Shown: positions 38,033-47,549 of the stretch, piece after piece
Layout of the letters: the number at the start of each line of letters is the position of its first letter
How positions within the stretch are numbered: the first letter of the stretch is position 1
Origin: Zymomonas mobilis subsp. pomaceae ATCC 29192
Lineage (GTDB): Bacteria; Pseudomonadota; Alphaproteobacteria; Sphingomonadales; Sphingomonadaceae
Length of the DNA stretch: 64,000 nt
Assembly: GCF_000218875.1 (NCBI RefSeq)
Contig: NC_015709.1
Coordinates: forward strand, 1,711,001 to 1,775,000
Direction: 5' to 3'
Made by a program: the position numbers and the translations under genes
The notes under the pieces: model-generated
What the model was told of the DNA's origin: nothing
The model's database searches: none
The model's input: the letters and a program-made list of their open reading frames with translations, nothing else

Positions 38033-39313
38033 ATGGCAGCAAAAGATTACAGGAAAATTCAATTTAATCCTATTATTTCAGCTATTTTTTGTATTCTTTT
38101 GCTTTTTATCCTGTCGGTTCCAGCCTTTTTATCCGACAGGGCCGTAGCGGCTTCTTCGTATCCTAAAAACAAAACACCGCTTATTCTGATTTCAATTGAT
38201 GGTTTTCGTGCTGATTATATCAAAAGAGGGGTGACGCCTCATCTGTTAGCCTTAGCGAATAACGGTACTTATGCCAAAATTATGCACCCCTCTTTTCCAT
38301 CTATTACCTTTCCCAATCATTATACCTTGGTAACGGGACTTTATCCCGATCATCATGGCATCGTGGGAAATACAATGGATGATATGGCCATTAAACCAGA
38401 TGATCATTTTAAAATGTCCGACCATCAAGCAGTCGTAGATCATCGATGGTGGGATGAAGCCGAACCTTTATGGGTGACCGCTGAGAAACAAGGTATTGTC
38501 TCGGCTACTATGTTCTGGCCAGGCTCCGAAGCGGATATTCATGGTATCCGACCTGAAATGTGGCGCCGTTTTAATGGGCATGTACCTTTTTCAGAAAGAG
38601 TAGATCAGGTTATCTCCTGGCTTGACTATCCCTCTTCTCATCGTCCTCAATTCGTTACACTCTATTTTGAAAATGTTGATCATATAGGCCATGTCTATGG
38701 CCCAGACTCACCAGAAATGAATGAAAATCTGACTAAAGTCGATCAGGCTATTGGTCAGTTGGTACAAGAATTAACCCATCGCCATATTAATGCTAATTTA
38801 GTGATTGTTTCCGATCATGGTATGGCAGCAACGGCCTCTGATCGAGCGATTATCTTGAATAAGGTTATTCCATCAAGCCGTTATCGCCTTATTACTAGTG
38901 GCGCTTATGCTGGGATCGAACCCGCCGCGGGACAAGATATTTCTGCTTTATTCCGTCATCATGATCACATGCAATGCTGGCCTAAAAACCAAATTCCGCC
39001 TTATCTTCATTATGGGCATAATCCACGCGTGCCGAGTGTAATTTGTATAGCGGATGTCGGCTGGTCTATTATTGGCAGTGAAAATGCTATGGGGCATATT
39101 CATCGTGGTAATCATGGTTACGATAATATGACCCCAGAAATGGGGGCTTTATTTATAGCTAATGGCCCCGCTTTCAAAAGACATGCCGTTATTGATACTA
39201 TGGATAATATTGATGTTCAGCCTTTGGTAGCCCATGTTTTAGGGGTGAAAATTGCGAAAGGGGACAGCAATATCACTCCTAAGGACATGGATGCCCGCTT
39301 TCTTATTCACTGA
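38033..39313 (+). CDS. Exported type I phosphodiesterase/nucleotide pyrophosphatase
   Basis: A member of the alkaline-phosphatase superfamily of about 426 residues, with an N-terminal signal or anchor (about 15-45). Metal and catalytic motifs: ISIDGFRADY near residue 62, the nucleophile Thr in FPSITFPNHYTLVTGLYPDHHGI near 92, ENVDHIGHVYGPDS near 222, SDHGM near 262 and HRGNHGYDN near 358. Family members hydrolyse nucleotide pyrophosphates or phosphodiesters outside the cytoplasm; the substrate is unknown. A TTG seven codons upstream is less likely, because AAGGA lies 7 nt before the ATG. Confidence 0.88.
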   Translation: MAAKDYRKIQFNPIISAIFCILLLFILSVPAFLSDRAVAASSYPKNKTPLILISIDGFRADYIKRGVTPHLLALANNGTYAKIMHPSFPSITFPNHYTLVTGLYPDHHGIVGNTMDDMAIKPDDHFKMSDHQAVVDHRWWDEAEPLWVTAEKQGIVSATMFWPGSEADIHGIRPEMWRRFNGHVPFSERVDQVISWLDYPSSHRPQFVTLYFENVDHIGHVYGPDSPEMNENLTKVDQAIGQLVQELTHRHINANLVIVSDHGMAATASDRAIILNKVIPSSRYRLITSGAYAGIEPAAGQDISALFRHHDHMQCWPKNQIPPYLHYGHNPRVPSVICIADVGWSIIGSENAMGHIHRGNHGYDNMTPEMGALFIANGPAFKRHAVIDTMDNIDVQPLVAHVLGVKIAKGDSNITPKDMDARFLIH

Positions 39314-39358
39314 AGATTTTTTTTAATGCCTAACTCTATTCAGGTAAATATTTTAAGG

Positions 39359-39386
39359 GGCGGCCTCTGAAAAAAGGCTGTCTTTT
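39359..39386 (+). terminator. Terminator after the phosphodiesterase gene
   Basis: GGCGGCCT / AGGCTGTC, 8-bp stem with two G-T pairs, 8-nt loop and a TTTT tail. Confidence 0.6.
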
Positions 39387-39397
39387 GATTGGATAAT

Positions 39398-39838
39398 TTA
39401 TTTATGGGTTTTTGCCAAATTGTCGACCATCGGCATAATGGGGGTTAAATCATATCCTGCATTGGCTGCCTCGGCAAAGATAACATCCGGTTCTGATTCT
39501 CCTAAAGCCGCCGTCGATAAGGCCCATAAAAAAGCAGAACGGGTACCCGTTCGACAATAGGCTAGGATCGGCCCTTCTGCTTGTTGCAAAGCTTCTGTCA
39601 TCGCGACCAAGGCAGATTCATCTAGCCCGCCCGGTTTCACCGGAATAGCGGTATATCCCAAGCCAGCCGCTTTCGCTGCCGCTTCGATTGTTCGGCCTTT
39701 TGGTTGGCCGGATTCTTCCCCGTCAGGGCGATTATTGATGATATGGCGGAACCCGTCACGGGCAGCTTCTTCTACATCGGTAACGGTTATCTGCGCACTA
39801 AGCGCCATGGTATGATTTAAACGCTTAAACTGAGCCAT
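39398..39838 (-). CDS. DUF442 (beta-lactamase-hydrolase-like) phosphatase-fold protein
   Basis: A 146-residue protein of the TIGR01244/DUF442 family, which has a dual-specificity-phosphatase-like fold. QITVTDVEEAARDGFRHIINNRPDGEE near residue 16 and the P-loop YCRTGTRSAFLWAL near 93 (Cys and Arg retained) are diagnostic. Fusions of this domain to metallo-beta-lactamase-like sulfur dioxygenases suggest a link to persulfide metabolism. No such partner is nearby. Confidence 0.88.
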   Translation of the reverse strand: MAQFKRLNHTMALSAQITVTDVEEAARDGFRHIINNRPDGEESGQPKGRTIEAAAKAAGLGYTAIPVKPGGLDESALVAMTEALQQAEGPILAYCRTGTRSAFLWALSTAALGESEPDVIFAEAANAGYDLTPIMPMVDNLAKTHK

Positions 39839-40078
39839 AGCTTTTCCTGTCTTTTATGATGCTCTCTATCATGCCATGAAAGCGTCCCGACGAGAGACCA
39901 AAAAAACGATAACAATAAATGACAAGGCCAATTAACAAGGCCACTTAAGACCCTTTTCATAAATCTTTTGGCTATCTTAGCGGTCAGATTATAAAGGGAT
40001 ATTATCTCTATAATAAGGCCTAATCCAAACGACGATAAAGGGAAGGGGCAGATCACCTTCGCCTTACAGGAAAACAAT

Positions 40079-40648
40079 ATGACAGTAACAACCCTTGATC
40101 CTAAAACAGCGCTTATTCTTATTGATCTTCAAAAAGGCATTCTTTCCTATCCTACTGTGCATCCGACAGAAGAAGTCGTTAAGCGTTCTCGCGCTTTGGC
40201 CGAGGCCTTCCGCCGTCACAACCTTCCCGTTGTCCTTGTTAATGTCGCAGGTGTTTCGCCCGTTCGAACGGAGCAGTCTTTTAAGCAAGATCCATTACCT
40301 GAAGGTTGGACAGAATTAACGCCCGAGCTCAATGGGCAGCCTAGTGACTACAGAGTGACTAAATATACATGGGGTGCCTTCACTCATACAGATTTGGAAG
40401 CTTATCTTAGAAAATATGGGATTACCCAAGTAGTGATTGCAGGGGTTGCAACCAGTTTTGGTGTCGAATCCACAGCGCGTTCCGCCTATGAATTAGGTTT
40501 TAATATTACCCTAGCGATTGATGCGATGACAGATATGACGTTAGAGGCGCATAACAATAGTCTTACGCGGATATTTCCAAGACTAGGGGAAACAGGCCAG
40601 ACGACAGAAATAATCGCTTTGCTCGACAAGAGACTGAAACAAGCGTGA
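40079..40648 (+). CDS. Isochorismatase-like hydrolase lacking the usual Cys
   Basis: A 189-residue cysteine-hydrolase-fold protein. Two parts of the triad are present: Asp in ALILIDLQKGIL near residue 18 and Lys in YRVTKYTWGAF near 92. The third position, the Cys expected in a GxATxxCVxxTA pattern, is Gly here (VIAGVATSFGVESTARSA). A Gly at this place is also known in true isochorismatases, which do not use a nucleophile. The protein may therefore bind or hydrolyse something other than an amide. The substrate is unknown. Confidence 0.85.
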   Translation: MTVTTLDPKTALILIDLQKGILSYPTVHPTEEVVKRSRALAEAFRRHNLPVVLVNVAGVSPVRTEQSFKQDPLPEGWTELTPELNGQPSDYRVTKYTWGAFTHTDLEAYLRKYGITQVVIAGVATSFGVESTARSAYELGFNITLAIDAMTDMTLEAHNNSLTRIFPRLGETGQTTEIIALLDKRLKQA

Positions 40649-40788
40649 TATTTCTGAGAGTTATAGCCCTGATTGCTGGAGGAAAAGTGTTGTTTTCTTA
40701 GCTATCAGGAGCACAAGATAACGGTGATATGGCGTTTGTTAGAATGCACTTATACGCAAAATTATAATAGTGTCTGGACGCTAATTTA

Positions 40789-40811
40789 AAGGCCACTATA
40801 GGAGTGGCCTT
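40789..40811. terminator. Bidirectional terminator between isochorismatase-like gene and rnhA
   Basis: AAGGCCACT / AGTGGCCTT, 9-bp perfect stem with a 5-nt loop, ending 2 bp from the rnhA stop. T-rich on both sides. Confidence 0.8.
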
Positions 40812-40813
40812 CT

Positions 40814-41272
40814 TTAAATTTTCATAGCTATCGCTGCATCGCTGGCAAGTTGATCCGCGCGTTCATTGTCAGGATGACCAGCGTGACCTTTAACCCATTT
40901 CCATTTGATTTCGTGGTCTTTTGTGGCTTCCAGTAATTGTTTCCACAGTTCAGCATTTTTGACTGGCTTTTTGGCCGCAGTTTTCCAACCGTTCTTTTGC
41001 CAGCCATGAATCCAGCGTGTCAGGCCATCCATCACATATTTGCTATCGATGGATAATTCTATCCTACAAGGCCGTTTCAGACAAGCTAGGGCTTCGATGA
41101 CAGCTTGCAATTCCATACGATTATTGGTTGTAGGATTTTCACCGCCTGAAAGCTCTTTTTCATGGCCTTTACACCGTAATAGCGCCCCCCAGCCACCCGG
41201 GCCGGGGTTTCCTTTACAAGCGCCATCTGTTGCGATCATAACAAAAGGGCGATCTTCGTTGATTTCTGACAT
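40814..41272 (-). CDS. rnhA: Ribonuclease HI
   Basis: Degrades RNA in RNA-DNA hybrids. It has 152 residues. The acidic catalytic residues are in order: [20 protein letters not shown] (Asp), [12 protein letters not shown] (Glu), [14 protein letters not shown] (Asp) and the C-terminal [15 protein letters not shown] (His, Asp). The basic handle [14 protein letters not shown] is present. It starts 6 bp after thrB, a pairing common in alphaproteobacteria. Confidence 0.97.
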   Translation of the reverse strand: MSEINEDRPFVMIATDGACKGNPGPGGWGALLRCKGHEKELSGGENPTTNNRMELQAVIEALACLKRPCRIELSIDSKYVMDGLTRWIHGWQKNGWKTAAKKPVKNAELWKQLLEATKDHEIKWKWVKGHAGHPDNERADQLASDAAIAMKI

Positions 41273-41278
41273 TGGAAA

Positions 41279-42241
41279 TCAAAAACCTAGTGCCGTTAAA
41301 TCAGCCTGACGATAATGAAGCATCCGTTTAAAGAAATCACGAGGATCTTTCGGTACGACTAAAGCCTCTTTTGGGGTATTGAGCCAATCCCACGCGCGCG
41401 TCAGCAAAAACCGTAAAGCAGCCCCACGTAACAAGACTGGAAAAGCAGCCCGTTCTTCTTCTGAAAGGGTGAAAGTCTGATGATAGCCTTTTATCAAAGC
41501 ATGAGCATGCTCTGGTAAAAAGCGATTATCGCTATCAAAACACCAAGCGCTATAGGTGATGGCTAAATCCCACGCCCGAATTTCGGTGCAGGCAAAATAG
41601 AAATCAATAACGCCCTTTAGTCTTTCACCTTCAAATAAAACATTATCTGGAAATAAATCAGCATGGATAACGGAATGAGGCAGATCTTTCGGCCAGAATT
41701 GATCGAGATAGGCCAATTCTTGCTTAACCTCGTCACCCATTCCCGCCTCAATGCTATTAAGCGCTTCAATACCACAGCGGTGAAACAATTCGTGCCAGCT
41801 CGGTAAATCAAGGCTGTTTTTACGATTGAGATTAAAATGCGCCAAACTGTTATGCATTTTGCCCAGCATTTCGCCGGTAGCCTGAGTCTGGGCAGGCGAA
41901 GGCGAAGGCGTCCAGCGGCCTTGTAAAAATTCGATTAAACAAGCAGGGCGACCCGCTAAAGTCTGAATCTGTTTACCGTCTCGACTGCGCCATGCTTTGG
42001 GTACAGGCAAATTTTCAGCCGCTAAATGATCTGTTAGCGCCATGAAAAAAGGTAACTCTTCTGGATTAACCCGTTTTTCATATAGCGTCAGAATATAAGC
42101 GCGACGATCTGTCGTAATCAGATAATTGCTGTTTTCTACACCCTCCGTAATGCCTTTTACGGAAAGTAACCGGCCAGATTCCGGATAGAGCGCCAAAAAT
42201 GAAGAGACTTCATCATTACTGACCGAAGTATACACAGCCAT
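41279..42241 (-). CDS. thrB: Homoserine kinase (ThrB2, aminoglycoside-phosphotransferase fold)
   Basis: Phosphorylates homoserine for threonine synthesis. The 320-residue protein belongs to the protein-kinase-like ThrB type and not to the GHMP type. Signs are the start MAVYTSVSNDEVSSFLALY, GVENSNYLITT near residue 35, the catalytic loop VIHADLFPDNVLFEG near 192 and the DFG-like VIDFYFACTEIRAWDLAI. A nested hairpin lies just upstream (42266-42308). Confidence 0.95.
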   Translation of the reverse strand: MAVYTSVSNDEVSSFLALYPESGRLLSVKGITEGVENSNYLITTDRRAYILTLYEKRVNPEELPFFMALTDHLAAENLPVPKAWRSRDGKQIQTLAGRPACLIEFLQGRWTPSPSPAQTQATGEMLGKMHNSLAHFNLNRKNSLDLPSWHELFHRCGIEALNSIEAGMGDEVKQELAYLDQFWPKDLPHSVIHADLFPDNVLFEGERLKGVIDFYFACTEIRAWDLAITYSAWCFDSDNRFLPEHAHALIKGYHQTFTLSEEERAAFPVLLRGAALRFLLTRAWDWLNTPKEALVVPKDPRDFFKRMLHYRQADLTALGF

Positions 42242-42265
42242 GCAATCTTTATTCCTGCTTTGTCG

Positions 42266-42308
42266 GCGGGATAAAATACCGAAAACCTTGATTTTGGTTT
42301 TTTCCCGC
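42266..42308 (-). repeat. Nested hairpin in the thrB leader
   Basis: Outer GCGGGA / TCCCGC and inner AAAACC / GGTTTT around an 8-nt loop, 25 bp from the thrB start. There is no T tract, so it is more likely a leader structure than a terminator for hpnN. Confidence 0.4.
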
Positions 42309-42365
42309 TAAAATCAGATTGGGTATTTTTAGATACCCGCCTTTATCCGACCCTTGTTACGCCTA

Positions 42366-42388
42366 GCCTGTTTTTTATCAAGACAGGC
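42366..42388 (-). repeat. Hairpin downstream of hpnN
   Basis: GCCTGT / ACAGGC, 6-bp stem with an 11-nt AT-rich loop, in the hpnN-thrB gap. A weak terminator candidate. Confidence 0.3.
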
Positions 42389-42451
42389 GATGACGCTATT
42401 TGCCGATAAGCAAGGCTATAATTGGGCAAATCAGATAAAAATTATATTTTT

Positions 42452-45073
42452 TTAAGCCTTATCAGTAGGTTTCGACGCTTCCTTTGCTTTGTTTTCTTTG
42501 CTGCCTAATAAGGCAGGTTCAAAAATCAGTGCACAAATCAAGGTCCAGACTAAAGACAGCATAAGGATTTTTCCCATACTGGCTGTCCCTGGATGGGAGG
42601 ATAACCACAGACTACCAAAAGCCGTTCCGGTTGCCATGGCAGAGAAGAAAACGGCATGGGCCAAGCTGGATTGTAAAAGGTTTCTTTCTCCATGACGCCA
42701 AGCCATCACGAAATAGATATGAAAAGCGACGCCTACCCCGAATAATAAAGGAAACGCGATAATATTGGCAAAGTTGATTGGCTGCCTAATCAAAACACAG
42801 CTGGCAAGCGTAAGGAAAATAGAAAGAATAATCGGCGCTAAGGTAAAGGCCACTTCACGAATGTTGCGGAGCACCAGAAAGAGCAGCAAACAGACCGTGA
42901 TGAAGGCTAAAATACCAGCCTGAATAAAGGCTTTTGCGATAGTATAGGCAGCGGCTTGGGTAGAAATGGGCATACCCGAGGCGCTGGGAACAATCTGTTG
43001 GACGGCCTTTGCAAAGCGGATTAAATTTTTGTTATCGTTGCTATCACCTGATGGAAATACTTCGATGCGGATGCGACCATCTTTTGCAATCCAGTCATTC
43101 TTTAAATTTTGTGGCAGGCCCTCTCTATCTACGGCTTCAGCCTGTAACATCGCCCGCATTTGGTTAAGCATGACCTCCAAAGGCATGCTAAAAAGCTGAT
43201 TAGCCGCTTGGCGCATATCGGGTGAACTGGCTGCTAATCTATCCAGGGAATCAGCTAAATGGCGCGCATCCGTGGCGGCCTCAGCCGTACCCGTTCCTGC
43301 GGCTTCCCGTAAAGAAGTTGCTGTCTGACGTAAAGATAATGTGACTTCGGCATCGCTAGGTGCTGGCAGTGTTTCAATCGGATTAATAGTCGAATCCAAA
43401 ATTATACTGGCATCAGAAATAACCGCTAATTTAGGGGCCTGATCTTGAGGAACAAAGCTATCAATTGTAACCGCTTGCGCCACTTCCGGTAATTTCGACA
43501 GGCGACTGACCCAATCCGCCGCCGTTTTGGTATCCGGGGCGACAATATCAATAGTATTCGGGGTTTGATTGGGGTCTTTCATCAAAGAAAGTAAGGTTGC
43601 CATCGCTTCTCCCTTGGGATTTCTGAGATGAAGCGGATTAAAGTCAAACTGAACCCAGGGCAGGGATATAATACTAATCAGGGTTAATCCCAGAAAACTA
43701 CCAATAACCCAGCGCCGTTCTCTGACCAAAAAGCGATCGACGGGGGCCAGATTGCGCCAGCCGACATGATGTCGCGGGGGTTTCGGGCGAAACAACATTA
43801 AAAGAGCGGGCATCATAGTGATCGAGAACAATAATGCGATCAAGATGCCAACACCGGCAATTAAACCTAATTCCGAAATACCGATATAAGCCGTCGGTAA
43901 AAAAGATAAGAAACCAAGGCATACCGCGCCAGCGGCTAACAAAAGGGAATGACCTAACGCATTAGCTGCATTGATTAAGGCTTTCTGGGGATTGGGTTCG
44001 GTTTCCAATTCCGCAAGAAAGCGAACAGAAAGCTGAATCCCAAAATCGACCCCTAATCCGACAAACAACGGAATAAAGGCAACTGATATAAGGTTAAAGC
44101 GCCCGACGGTTATTAACCCTACCGCTGCGGTAACAATTAATCCGGCAATCGTCGTCATCATAATAGCCGCAACAATCGCCGGTGATCGTACAGCTAACCA
44201 AAGGGTAATCAGCATAGCGCCAATCATGGCACCCGCTACTAACCATATTTTATCAGCCAGCGAGGCAAATTCTTCGTCGGATAGTGGGACTGCGCCGGTT
44301 AAACGGATATTAACACCATGGGCGGCATCTAATTGTAAATCAGCCGCAGCTTTATGGATGGCTTCACTCGCCTCAAGGCCGGGCATAAGCGCGCTTAGAT
44401 TCAAAATGGGACGTGCCAAAATTAAGCGTTTTAAGGGCGGCTGCATGCTCGGATTATGGGCAGAAAACAGGCGTTGCCATGAAAACCATGTTGGTTTCCC
44501 ATTCATCTGATCGGTAAGGGCCGCATTTATCGAACGGATGGGAGTTTGGAGTTGATCAAGCGATGCCATATTGCGCGTAATACCCATCAGCATTGTATTC
44601 AGCGCATTATCAATACCCCGTAAAGATGGATCGGATGCCAACGGCCCAAGAAAGGGCTGAGCAGAAATCATCTGCTTAGTGGTATCTTGCACATCCTCTA
44701 ATTTACCAAAAAGAATCCCTTCACGGGCAAAAAAATCACCTCCATCGGGGCGGGAAACGTCCACAAAATGTTTTTTATCCTGTGCCAATCGTTCGGCTAA
44801 TTTGGCAGCCCCCGCTTCTGCTAATTCTGGCGTCTGACCTTCTACAACGACTAAGGTCGCGTCTCCAGCCGAAGGAAACGCCTCTGCAAATTTGTCTTCA
44901 TTAACACGATACGTCACTTTTGGTGAAATCAGCGTCGCTGTATCCGTCGTAATTTGAAAATGGGTCGCAGCAAAACCCGTCGCCATTACCGTGACAAGAA
45001 GGGTAAGCGCTAAAACAGTACGGGGAAAGCGGCAGCTTATGTCCGCCAGACGCGTTACGAAAAAGCGATGCAT
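42452..45073 (-). CDS. hpnN: Hopanoid-associated RND transporter HpnN
   Basis: An 873-residue RND/MMPL-type inner-membrane protein with about 12 membrane segments in two repeats, each with a large periplasmic loop. One anchor lies near residue 18-36. The first SSD-like bundle spans about 275-430 (VGLGVDFGIQLSVRFLAE; LGHSLLLAAGAVCLGFLSFLPT). A second periplasmic loop follows, and a second bundle from about 725 (LLFGVGVAFHIYFVMAWRHG). HpnN moves hopanoids to the outer membrane in alphaproteobacteria. The neighbour dxs makes the isoprenoid precursors of hopanoids. The symbol is given on family grounds. Confidence 0.88.
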   Translation of the reverse strand: MHRFFVTRLADISCRFPRTVLALTLLVTVMATGFAATHFQITTDTATLISPKVTYRVNEDKFAEAFPSAGDATLVVVEGQTPELAEAGAAKLAERLAQDKKHFVDVSRPDGGDFFAREGILFGKLEDVQDTTKQMISAQPFLGPLASDPSLRGIDNALNTMLMGITRNMASLDQLQTPIRSINAALTDQMNGKPTWFSWQRLFSAHNPSMQPPLKRLILARPILNLSALMPGLEASEAIHKAAADLQLDAAHGVNIRLTGAVPLSDEEFASLADKIWLVAGAMIGAMLITLWLAVRSPAIVAAIMMTTIAGLIVTAAVGLITVGRFNLISVAFIPLFVGLGVDFGIQLSVRFLAELETEPNPQKALINAANALGHSLLLAAGAVCLGFLSFLPTAYIGISELGLIAGVGILIALLFSITMMPALLMLFRPKPPRHHVGWRNLAPVDRFLVRERRWVIGSFLGLTLISIISLPWVQFDFNPLHLRNPKGEAMATLLSLMKDPNQTPNTIDIVAPDTKTAADWVSRLSKLPEVAQAVTIDSFVPQDQAPKLAVISDASIILDSTINPIETLPAPSDAEVTLSLRQTATSLREAAGTGTAEAATDARHLADSLDRLAASSPDMRQAANQLFSMPLEVMLNQMRAMLQAEAVDREGLPQNLKNDWIAKDGRIRIEVFPSGDSNDNKNLIRFAKAVQQIVPSASGMPISTQAAAYTIAKAFIQAGILAFITVCLLLFLVLRNIREVAFTLAPIILSIFLTLASCVLIRQPINFANIIAFPLLFGVGVAFHIYFVMAWRHGERNLLQSSLAHAVFFSAMATGTAFGSLWLSSHPGTASMGKILMLSLVWTLICALIFEPALLGSKENKAKEASKPTDKA

Positions 45074-45109
45074 GATGTATCCGATGTCATGATATCAGTC
45101 CGCATAATG

Positions 45110-45133
45110 AACTACTGTTTAAATTCAGTAGTT
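45110..45133 (-). repeat. Palindrome between dxs and hpnN
   Basis: Perfect AACTACTG / CAGTAGTT with an 8-nt AT loop, 37 bp upstream of the hpnN start. It may be an operator or a weak terminator for dxs; the minus-strand tail is not T-rich. Confidence 0.45.
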
Positions 45134-45167
45134 ATAGCGGGATAATCCAGGAAAAAAGTAACCTTTT

Positions 45168-47120
45168 TCATAAGGTCATATCTTCTGCTACTTTTGCTGT
45201 AATCTCAACGAGTTCGACAGGTTTAGCATTGCGATGTAATGCAGAGATAACGGCGGCGACAATACCATCGGCATCAAGACCGGCTTCGGCATATTGGATT
45301 TCGGGTTTATCCTGAGGTTGGAAGCGATCAGGTAACCGCAGGGTTCTGATTTTAAGGCCTTCATCCATCAAACCTTCATCGGAAGCCATAGTGAGGACTT
45401 GGGTAGCGAAGCCGCCAAGAGCGCCCTCTTCAACTGTAACGATGACCTTATGGGTTTTCAGGAGATGACGGGTAAGGGTTTCATCCAAGGGTTTGGCAAA
45501 GCGCATATCTGCAACAGAGGTAGAAAGGCCTTGTGCATCAAGGCGATCAGCCGCTTTCAAAGATTCTTCAAGACGGGTGCCCAAGGATAAGATGGCGACC
45601 GTTTTACCGCGACGGAGCAGACGTCCCTTACCAATGGTAAGCGTTTCTGGATTTTCCGGTAAGGTCACCCCGATACCGTTTCCGCGCGGGTAACGAACAG
45701 AGATGGGGCCTTTGTCATATTGTGCCATGGTATGAACCATACTGGAAAGTTCGGCTTCATCGGAAGGGGCCATTACCACCATATTGGGAAGATTGACCAT
45801 AAAGGCGAGATCAAAACTTCCGGCATGGGTCGCGCCATCAGCCCCAACCAAGCCCGCCCGATCCACCGCAAAGCGCACTGGGAGGTTCTGGATCGCTACG
45901 TCATGCACCAGCTGATCATAACCCCGTTGCAGGAAGGTCGAATACAAACAACAAAAAGGCTTATAATGGGCAGCCGCCAGACCGGCCGCAAAGGTGACGG
46001 CATGTTGTTCGGCAATACCGACATCAAACATCCGTTCGGGGAAATATTGTTGGAAGCGATCGAGACCCGTGCCGGTTGGCATCGCAGCCGTGATAGCTAC
46101 AATCTTATCATCTGCTTGGGCTTCTTTGATAAGGCGTTCTGCAAACACTGAAGTATAGCTGGGAGGCCCCGGAGGCGCCTTGGCCTGCTTACCGGAAACG
46201 ACATCCAACCGTTGCACCGCATGATATTTATCTTCGGCGGCTTCCGCTGGCGCATAACCTTGCCCTTTTCTTGTCACGACATGGACTAAAATAGGGCCAT
46301 CCTTGGCATCGCGCACATTTTCAAGAACCGGAATAAGCTGATCCAGATTATGACCATCTACCGGCCCAACATAATAAAAACCTAGCTCTTCAAACAGGGT
46401 GCCGCCGGTTGCCATACCCCGCGCGTATTCATCCGCTTTACGGGCGGCTATCGCCAGCCCTTTCGGCATCCGGTTCACCACCCCTCGCATAATATCCCGC
46501 AGGTTCATAAAGGGACGAGAGGAAATCAAACGGCTTAAATAAGAAGAAAGCGCACCAACGGGCGGGGAAATCGACATCTCATTGTCGTTCAAAATGACAA
46601 TCAGACGCTCTCCGGCTGCCTTGGCGTTATTCATCGCCTCATACGCCATGCCCGCTGTCATCGAACCATCACCGATGATCGCAACCGCTTTATCCTTTTT
46701 ATGGGATAACTTGCTGGCCATCGCAAAACCTAACGCCGCAGAAATAGAGGTCGAACTATGCGCGGCCCCAAACGCATCATATTCGCTTTCTGCCCGCTGC
46801 GTGAAACCCGATAACCCGTCCCGTTGCCTCAGCGTGCGTATGCGATCCCGACGCCCTGTCAGTATCTTATGCGGATATGTCTGATGACCCACATCCCATA
46901 CTAAAGCATCTTTGGGCGTATCAAAAACATAATGCAGCGCTATCGTCAGTTCGATAACACCCAAGCCTGAACCCAAATGTCCACCCGTTACACCGACAGC
47001 GGATATTGTTTCTTTCCTTAACTCATCCGCCAATTGCCTCAGCTCCATGCGCTCTAAATGACGCAAGTCTGAAGGCGTCTTTATGGTATCAAGCAATGGC
47101 GTTTTTTTGTTTGGAAACAT
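45168..47120 (-). CDS. dxs: 1-deoxy-D-xylulose-5-phosphate synthase
   Basis: First enzyme of the MEP isoprenoid pathway: thiamine-diphosphate-dependent condensation of pyruvate and glyceraldehyde 3-phosphate. It has 650 residues. [21 protein letters not shown] near residue 46, the [17 protein letters not shown] motif near 150, [19 protein letters not shown] near 172, [15 protein letters not shown] near 368 and [15 protein letters not shown] near 420 are all typical. Zymomonas depends on this pathway for its abundant hopanoids and, from general knowledge, carries a second dxs elsewhere. Confidence 0.97.
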   Translation of the reverse strand: MFPNKKTPLLDTIKTPSDLRHLERMELRQLADELRKETISAVGVTGGHLGSGLGVIELTIALHYVFDTPKDALVWDVGHQTYPHKILTGRRDRIRTLRQRDGLSGFTQRAESEYDAFGAAHSSTSISAALGFAMASKLSHKKDKAVAIIGDGSMTAGMAYEAMNNAKAAGERLIVILNDNEMSISPPVGALSSYLSRLISSRPFMNLRDIMRGVVNRMPKGLAIAARKADEYARGMATGGTLFEELGFYYVGPVDGHNLDQLIPVLENVRDAKDGPILVHVVTRKGQGYAPAEAAEDKYHAVQRLDVVSGKQAKAPPGPPSYTSVFAERLIKEAQADDKIVAITAAMPTGTGLDRFQQYFPERMFDVGIAEQHAVTFAAGLAAAHYKPFCCLYSTFLQRGYDQLVHDVAIQNLPVRFAVDRAGLVGADGATHAGSFDLAFMVNLPNMVVMAPSDEAELSSMVHTMAQYDKGPISVRYPRGNGIGVTLPENPETLTIGKGRLLRRGKTVAILSLGTRLEESLKAADRLDAQGLSTSVADMRFAKPLDETLTRHLLKTHKVIVTVEEGALGGFATQVLTMASDEGLMDEGLKIRTLRLPDRFQPQDKPEIQYAEAGLDADGIVAAVISALHRNAKPVELVEITAKVAEDMTL

Positions 47121-47549
47121 AGGCCTGAAACAAACTCTACATTACGCGCTCACCACTTTTTTAAACATGGAATGTTTTAGGGTGGTAGGGCTCATCTGAA
47201 AATCTTTTTGTTGCCGGATAGGCAAACGCGGCTTTGCTGTACACTTCCGAGGCTTGATTGTAAAAATAATAAAGCAACCCAGAAATCATTCATTTTTGAT
47301 TTAGGCAGTCGAAAGCCCTTGCGTATTAGCGCATTTTTTCTAGCTTATTCTATATAAAGCTTATGTTTACAGGTTATTTATGACGGTAAGCTTAATAACA
47401 TTTAAAAACATATGAATAAAAATAGCCGTTTGTAACAAAATTTTTTACAAAAAAATCAGCTTAAAAAACAAAAGTCCCCCGTTTTAAAACGGGAGACCTC
47501 TGTTTAAAGCTTGCAATCAGATAAAGATTTATCTGTTTTGCAAAAAGAA
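47121..47549. other. Gap between adhB and dxs
   Basis: 429 bp with the adhB terminator at 47462-47497, an AT-rich palindrome-like stretch near 47431-47453, and otherwise no convincing gene. A 33-codon minus-strand frame (starting MNDFWVALLF) lacks a ribosome-binding site. Confidence 0.4.
47462..47497 (-). terminator. Terminator after adhB
   Basis: GTCCCCCGTTTT / AAAACGGGAGAC, 12-bp near-perfect palindromic stem, followed on the minus strand by TTTTGTTTTTTAA; 53 bp past the adhB stop. Confidence 0.85.
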
